Positions 14,238 through 17,475 of a DNA stretch of 17,475 bases are shown here, in pieces. The notes beneath the pieces are model-generated. The model had not been told where the DNA came from, did no database searches, and saw only the letters and a list, made by a program, of their open reading frames with translations. This stretch comes from M55B120 sp965549355 (lineage in GTDB: Bacteria; Actinomycetota; Humimicrobiia; Humimicrobiales; Humimicrobiaceae). Positions within the stretch are counted from its first letter, which is position 1; each line of letters begins with the position of its first letter. The translations under genes and the position numbers were made by a program. Where the stretch lies: the NCBI GenBank assembly GCA_965549355.1, contig CBEVGD010000028.1:1-17475 (forward strand), given 5' to 3'.

Positions 14238-14624
14238 TTAAGTAAAAGCACCATATCTTGCATTTATAAGCAGATCTACAATTGATTGCATTCCTTCTTC
14301 AGCAGTTCCTGCAGAGGCAATCTCTTGAATAGGGGTGCGGCTCTCAAGAGCTTCATTGGAAGTATTCAGCCAGTCATCTATGTCCTCCGCTTTAAATGTA
14401 TCCAGAAGCACTTTTTCGAGTTCTTTTAATTTAGAAATCCTTGCTATTAAGTTAAAATGAGGCCGTATATTTATATTATTTTCCCAACGATAAATATTTC
14501 TGGTGCTTACTCTTAAAATTTTAGAAGCATCCTCCCGGGAAATACCAAGCTTTTCCCTGACATTTCTTATTTTCCCTCTTTTTAATACATACTCTCTTTC
14601 TTTTATCAAACTTGATAGGGTCAT
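14238..14624 (-). CDS. Xre/MbcA/ParS-type antitoxin of the RES pair
   Basis: 128 residues. The N-terminal helix-turn-helix is clear: VREKLGISREDASKILRVST, then RNIYRWENNIN. The C-terminal DUF2384-type toxin-binding domain begins at about residue 79 (FKAEDIDDWLNTSNEALESR, TPIQEIASAGTAEEGMQSIV, LLINARYGAF). The Arg/Gly-rich end normally plugs the RES active site. The ATG at 14624 has GGTGA 8 nt upstream. It is transcribed with the RES gene from a promoter at 14668-14696. Confidence 0.88.
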   Translation of the reverse strand: MTLSSLIKEREYVLKRGKIRNVREKLGISREDASKILRVSTRNIYRWENNINIRPHFNLIARISKLKELEKVLLDTFKAEDIDDWLNTSNEALESRTPIQEIASAGTAEEGMQSIVDLLINARYGAFT

Positions 14625-14667
14625 TTTGATCTCACCGTTTTAAATCTTATTTTTTTGTCCTGACATA

Positions 14668-14696
14668 ATTTTACTTTTTGTTTCAATAGAAGTCAA
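14668..14696 (-). promoter_or_regulatory. Promoter of the Xre-RES operon
   Basis: On the minus strand, TTGACT (14691-14696), 17 bp and TAAAAT (14668-14673) form a good sigma-70 promoter, about 45 bp before the antitoxin start. Unlike the other modules, no strong palindrome overlaps it. Confidence 0.6.
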
Positions 14697-14697
14697 A

Positions 14698-14720
14698 AGT
14701 TATAAAAATATATTTTTTTA
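14698..14720 (-). pseudogene. KYIFIT-type stub (copy B), identical 23-bp block
   Basis: On the minus strand the sequence reads VKKYIFIT and then leaves the pattern and stops. The 23 bases are identical to 12216-12238. Here the block sits just upstream of the Xre-RES promoter. In the preceding 60 bases a plausible short frame, RIFCINIDEYDKYKIDLQGA, ends right before it, perhaps another gene end. Confidence 0.35.
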
Positions 14721-14785
14721 CTCTGCTCCCTGTAGGTCAATTTTATATTTATCATACTCATCAATATTAATACAAAATATTCTAC

Positions 14786-15088
14786 TTAATTCTTCGTTAT
14801 AGGTTTATTTTGCAATGAACCATTAACAAATTTGTGCAGGATGCTCGATATTAATGTTTGATAAGGCAAGCCTTCTGCAACAGCTTCTCTTTGAAGACGA
14901 ATAAGATCCCTTTCAGATATTCTGATGTTTATTCTTTTGTTTTTCTGTAAAGCATATTTTGCATATTCACGGTATTTCGCCATTTCCTTTTTAACATTAG
15001 AAACGGATTTAATCTCTTCTTTTTCATATGCGTCAATTATTTCCTGCTCGTATTTGTCTAATTTTATTTTTTTCATTTTTATAACCAT
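14786..15088 (-). CDS. CopG/BrnA-like ribbon-helix-helix antitoxin, no adjacent toxin
   Basis: 100 residues. After a charged N-terminal helix (KYEQEIIDAYEKEEIKSVSN) comes the signature of CopG-type antitoxins: KRINIRISERDLIRLQREAV, then EGLPYQTLISSILHKFVNG. The strand KRINIRI would lie in the DNA groove as part of a ribbon-helix-helix dimer. Such antitoxins usually pair with a RelE/HigB or BrnT toxin encoded just before them. Upstream here there is only a broken relE fragment and about 80 bp of AT-rich DNA, so the toxin has probably been lost or replaced. The ATG at 15088 abuts AAAGGA, while a second ATG at 15076 is 12 nt from it, so the start is uncertain. Confidence 0.82.
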   Translation of the reverse strand: MVIKMKKIKLDKYEQEIIDAYEKEEIKSVSNVKKEMAKYREYAKYALQKNKRINIRISERDLIRLQREAVAEGLPYQTLISSILHKFVNGSLQNKPITKN

Positions 15089-15166
15089 TCCTTTCGCTTC
15101 GCTAAAGACACAAAACTGGATGAAACCCCTTGTCCTTAATCATTTTTCTATAAATATATTTTATTT

Positions 15167-15271
15167 TTAGACTTTGCCTCTCAAATATTTTCGTGTTGCT
15201 TTTTCAGAGATCAATAACTCCAGAGTTATCCTGAATGATAAATTAATTGAAACAGCAAATAACTCGCTTAG
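15167..15271 (-). pseudogene. RelE toxin internal fragment fused to foreign sequence
   Basis: The minus strand reads LSELFAVSINLSFRITLELL, then ISEK, after which it leaves the toxin (ATRKYLRGKV) and stops at 15167-15169. The first 67 bp are identical to the intact gene. The upstream limit lies at the stop codon of the ABC permease. This is a recently made partial copy, not a gene. Confidence 0.8.
15205..15271. repeat. 67-bp repeat, copy abutting the ABC permease
   Basis: Identical over 67 bases to 11282-11348 in relE, in the same orientation. The TAA stop of the permease (15268-15270) lies inside the repeat, as part of CTTAG on the plus strand. Confidence 0.9.
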
Positions 15272-16017
15272 CCTCCCTTACTGGACAGAATGATATTTTC
15301 CTTTGTGAGAAGACGGGTAAGAATGAATACAATGATCCAGACAATTATAACTCCTGCCAGATACCACAGAGAAAAAGACCAGGAAGTCAGGTTGATGACA
15401 CCTGAAGCCATTCCAAGCGGGATCCCCATCATAAGGCCAAATCCCAACAGGAATGAGGGTGTTATAGCGATGTCGGGATTATTTGCCAGAGAAAAAAGTA
15501 TAATGAATAGAAGCAGTCCTAATAGAAGAAGTGGGTTCCATATTAGACTGACTAAAAATAAAGGTAATGGCAGTAAAAAATTCCCGGTAGCTGGAACTAT
15601 TACAGATAGATTTACCGTAAGCAAGACAATCATTGTTAAAATAACTGATATTGCATAACCGGGAATGAAGATGGCCAGACTTTTACCCAGCCATATTTCT
15701 TTGGGGGTAAGCGTAGTAGCTATAAGTGAGGCAATACTACCATTAACTTTCTCTTTCACTACAGGCAGACTGGAAAATGCCCATATAAAGGTCATAAGGA
15801 TTGCAAGCGGTAAAAAATATGCGATCAAACCAATTATTAATTCCAGCATAGGCTCGGCTGCCTTTTGGCCTATCCATTCTTTTTTGCTCAGGACAATGCT
15901 GACACTTGCAGCAATGGCAATAGTTACTACAGAAAATACAATACTGATTATAAGGAAAGTATTTGTTTGTCTGAGTTCCCTGAAATCTCTTTTAAAAATA
16001 ATACCTGTTTTTTTCAA
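15268..16017 (-). CDS. ABC-2 type exporter permease, second paralogue
   Basis: 249 residues with about six hydrophobic segments: near 20-45, 60-90, 110-140, 150-180, 185-210 and 215-240. The cytoplasmic loop VKEKVNGSIASLIATTLTPK, then EIWLGKSLAIFIPG, is the conserved coupling region of ABC-2 permeases. It shares EIW-x-GKSLAIFIPG with the neighbouring permease, so the two are paralogues and probably form a heterodimer in the membrane. The start is TTG at 16017 with AGGAG 6 nt upstream; the other permease ends 9 nt before. Its stop codon lies within the 67-bp relE-derived repeat, so the native C-terminus may be altered by a residue or more. The substrate is unknown. Confidence 0.85.
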   Translation of the reverse strand: MKKTGIIFKRDFRELRQTNTFLIISIVFSVVTIAIAASVSIVLSKKEWIGQKAAEPMLELIIGLIAYFLPLAILMTFIWAFSSLPVVKEKVNGSIASLIATTLTPKEIWLGKSLAIFIPGYAISVILTMIVLLTVNLSVIVPATGNFLLPLPLFLVSLIWNPLLLLGLLLFIILFSLANNPDIAITPSFLLGFGLMMGIPLGMASGVINLTSWSFSLWYLAGVIIVWIIVFILTRLLTKENIILSSKGG

Positions 16018-16026
16018 ATGAAACTC

Positions 16027-16770
16027 CTAATATGATAAGACTGCTTTCTCTTTGGAAATACGGAACTGGAAAATGATCACAATAATTACAATCGCCAGGG
16101 CCAATCCAATATTAGCCAGCGTAAAGGTCCATGAGGAGACATCAAAAATAGTAGTATGAATCAATATCTGAATAATAATATTTAGATAAATAGGTAAAAA
16201 AGCCTGAGCAATGATATTTGCATTGACCGGTTTGCCGGTAAGCCCTATCAGATAGACCAGAAGGCCCAGGCAGAAATAGATGAGCGGAATAGCAAAAAAA
16301 CCAGTAACGGCTATCCATGGGCTAAACACAAACCCTACTTTTGGAACAAAATAAATATAGTTTACAACTATCAGGCTGATAAGGGTTAGCAGCTCGCCCA
16401 GGATCAGGCCGGGAATAAAGATTGCCAGACTCTTTCCTATCCAGATCTCTTTTAATCCTACAGGTGTAGCAAGAAGCGACTGTATATTTCCTCTTGATTT
16501 CTCCTTGATCATAGATGTAAATCCTAATGCACTTAAGTTTATTCCCAGACCAAGGGCGCTGGCACTAAACAGGATTATACCCAGATAAAGTTCCAGCTTG
16601 GCCATATCGGGAGAAACTTTCTTTAATTCCGGAGCAATAAGAAGAATAATAAATAAAGCAGCCAGGGCGGCTAAAATCAATAGAGTCGTACCGTACCAGA
16701 TAATAATAACTGTCTTTGATCTAAAATTGTTTCTCATATTGGTAGTAATTATCGAACTAATATTTTTCAT
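16027..16770 (-). CDS. ABC-2 type exporter permease, first paralogue
   Basis: 247 residues and about six membrane segments. An early TM (IIIWYGTTLLILAALAALFI) precedes the loop EKSRGNIQSLLATPVGLKEI, then WIGKSLAIFIPG, which is the ABC-2 coupling motif. The start ATG at 16770 overlaps the ATPase stop by 4 nt (ATGA). Together with the ATPase and the second permease it forms a three-gene export system of the NatAB/drug-exporter kind. No accessory protein or sensor kinase is visible, so the substrate cannot be named. Confidence 0.86.
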   Translation of the reverse strand: MKNISSIITTNMRNNFRSKTVIIIWYGTTLLILAALAALFIILLIAPELKKVSPDMAKLELYLGIILFSASALGLGINLSALGFTSMIKEKSRGNIQSLLATPVGLKEIWIGKSLAIFIPGLILGELLTLISLIVVNYIYFVPKVGFVFSPWIAVTGFFAIPLIYFCLGLLVYLIGLTGKPVNANIIAQAFLPIYLNIIIQILIHTTIFDVSSWTFTLANIGLALAIVIIVIIFQFRISKEKAVLSY

Positions 16771-17475
16771 GATGGTTCAGCCTCTTTCAAAATATTTGAA
16801 TACATCTCCTCAAGAGATGTCTCTTGCTTTATTGCTTCCTCGACTTTTACTCCGCGGCTTGAAAGAAAGCCTATAATATCAGATGTCTCTGTTGCCCCGT
16901 CCGGCATAAAAATAAGGTTACTGTCTTTTACTTCCTTTAGTCCGAGGTCGGGTGATCTTTTAATCTCTTTTATCACCTCATCAGGAATATCATCAGAAGA
17001 TCTTATTACTATCCCGCTTTTTCCCATTTTTTTACGCAGATCCTCCAGTTCTCCATAAAGTTTTATCTCCCCCCTGTCAATGATGGCTATCCTATTACAG
17101 ATACGCTGCACCTCATCAAGATTATGGGAACTAAGTATGATTGTCTTATTCTCTTTATGGGCCATATTTAACAAAATCTTTCTTATCTGGATCTGTCCGG
17201 ATGGATCAACCCCGGAGGTAGGCTCATCAAGAACTAAGATTTCCGGATCATGTACCATGGATCTGGCCAGGGCCAATCTCTGCCTCATACCGGTAGAGTA
17301 TGTGTGTACTCTGTCATCGCCCCTGTCACTTAGTTCAACCATATCAAGTAGTTGGCCGATCTTTTCCTCTGCCATAGCCATTCCATATATTTTGGAATAA
17401 AATATCAAATTTTCCCTGGCTGTCATGCCATCGTATAGGCCATCCAGGTCAAGCACAAAACCTATTTTTCTCCTG
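16767..17475 (-). CDS. ABC transporter ATPase (5' end off the window)
   Basis: The frame is open to the window edge and continues upstream (RRKIGFV before LDLDGLYDGM), so the Walker A region lies outside. Visible are the Q-loop region end, the signature YSTGMRQRLALARS, Walker B ILVLDEPTSGVDP, the D-loop and the H-loop SSHNLDEV. The roughly 90-residue C-terminal extension (SGIVIRSSDDIPDEVIKEIK onward) is typical of ABC-2 exporter ATPases. A GTG at 17456 is an internal codon rather than the start. The end overlaps the first permease by 4 nt. Confidence 0.92.
   Translation of the reverse strand, partial: RRKIGFVLDLDGLYDGMTARENLIFYSKIYGMAMAEEKIGQLLDMVELSDRGDDRVHTYSTGMRQRLALARSMVHDPEILVLDEPTSGVDPSGQIQIRKILLNMAHKENKTIILSSHNLDEVQRICNRIAIIDRGEIKLYGELEDLRKKMGKSGIVIRSSDDIPDEVIKEIKRSPDLGLKEVKDSNLIFMPDGATETSDIIGFLSSRGVKVEEAIKQETSLEEMYSNILKEAEPS

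Noticed and set aside
15089..15166. A toxin gene upstream of the CopG-like antitoxin
   Set aside because: Only a 13-residue frame and AT-rich sequence are present; nothing matches BrnT, HigB or RelE apart from the broken relE fragment further on.
15290..16021. Plus-strand frames opposite the ABC permeases
   Set aside because: Antisense shadows of hydrophobic coding sequence, with no independent support.
17454..17456. GTG at 17456 as the start of the ABC ATPase
   Set aside because: The same frame continues upstream to the window edge with plausible sequence, and the Walker A region has to lie upstream.

Overview
The window is bacterial: operons are compact with short overlaps, Shine-Dalgarno sequences are visible, and TTGACA/TATAAT-type promoters can be read. 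Composition changes sharply. The first 6.2 kb (addAB) is moderate in GC with a strongly G-rich coding strand. From about 6.2 to 15.2 kb the DNA is AT-rich, and the ABC genes at the right end are intermediate. No RNA gene or phylogenetic marker is present, so the phylum cannot be fixed. An AddAB-type (not RecBCD) recombination system and low-GC accessory DNA fit an uncultivated Firmicutes-like or other low-GC lineage (inference).

Layout. (1) 1-6163, minus strand: addA (3' end off the window) and addB, the helicase-nuclease that processes double-strand breaks. A membrane-anchored NERD/zinc-ribbon protein lies 23 nt upstream on the same strand. (2) 7038-15271: a dense island of toxin-antitoxin modules and their remains. 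In order: an orphan Phd-type antitoxin; a winged-helix/nucleotidyltransferase plus HEPN pair (MntA-HepT class); a broken macrodomain gene; an orphan HigA-like Xre antitoxin; an MbcA/ParS-type antitoxin whose RES toxin is reduced to a stub; a Panacea (DUF4065) antitoxin followed by an unassigned 149-aa protein, the best candidate here for a little-described toxin; an intact Phd/RelE pair; a DUF4143 AAA+ ATPase; an intact Xre-RES pair; and an orphan CopG-type antitoxin. (3) 15268-17475, minus strand: an ABC-2 exporter operon, with an ATPase (5' end off the window) and two paralogous permeases.

Two themes link the island. First, most modules have a near-consensus promoter with perfect or near-perfect palindromes over the -10, the spacer or the Shine-Dalgarno sequence, as expected for autoregulated toxin-antitoxin operons. 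The half-sites differ between modules (GTAATC, TTATCATAT, AGTATTA, ACTATGAGTA, AAATTCTAT, and GCGAAT at 23-bp steps), so the circuits look insulated from one another. Second, the gaps are littered with debris. There are two partial relE copies (one carrying a 67-bp block identical to the intact gene and supplying the stop codon of an ABC permease), three stubs of a small protein beginning KKYIFIT, a deleted macrodomain and a truncated RES toxin. This is the pattern of a hotspot where modules arrive, recombine and decay.

No CRISPR array, tRNA, rRNA, integrase or intact insertion sequence was recognised.
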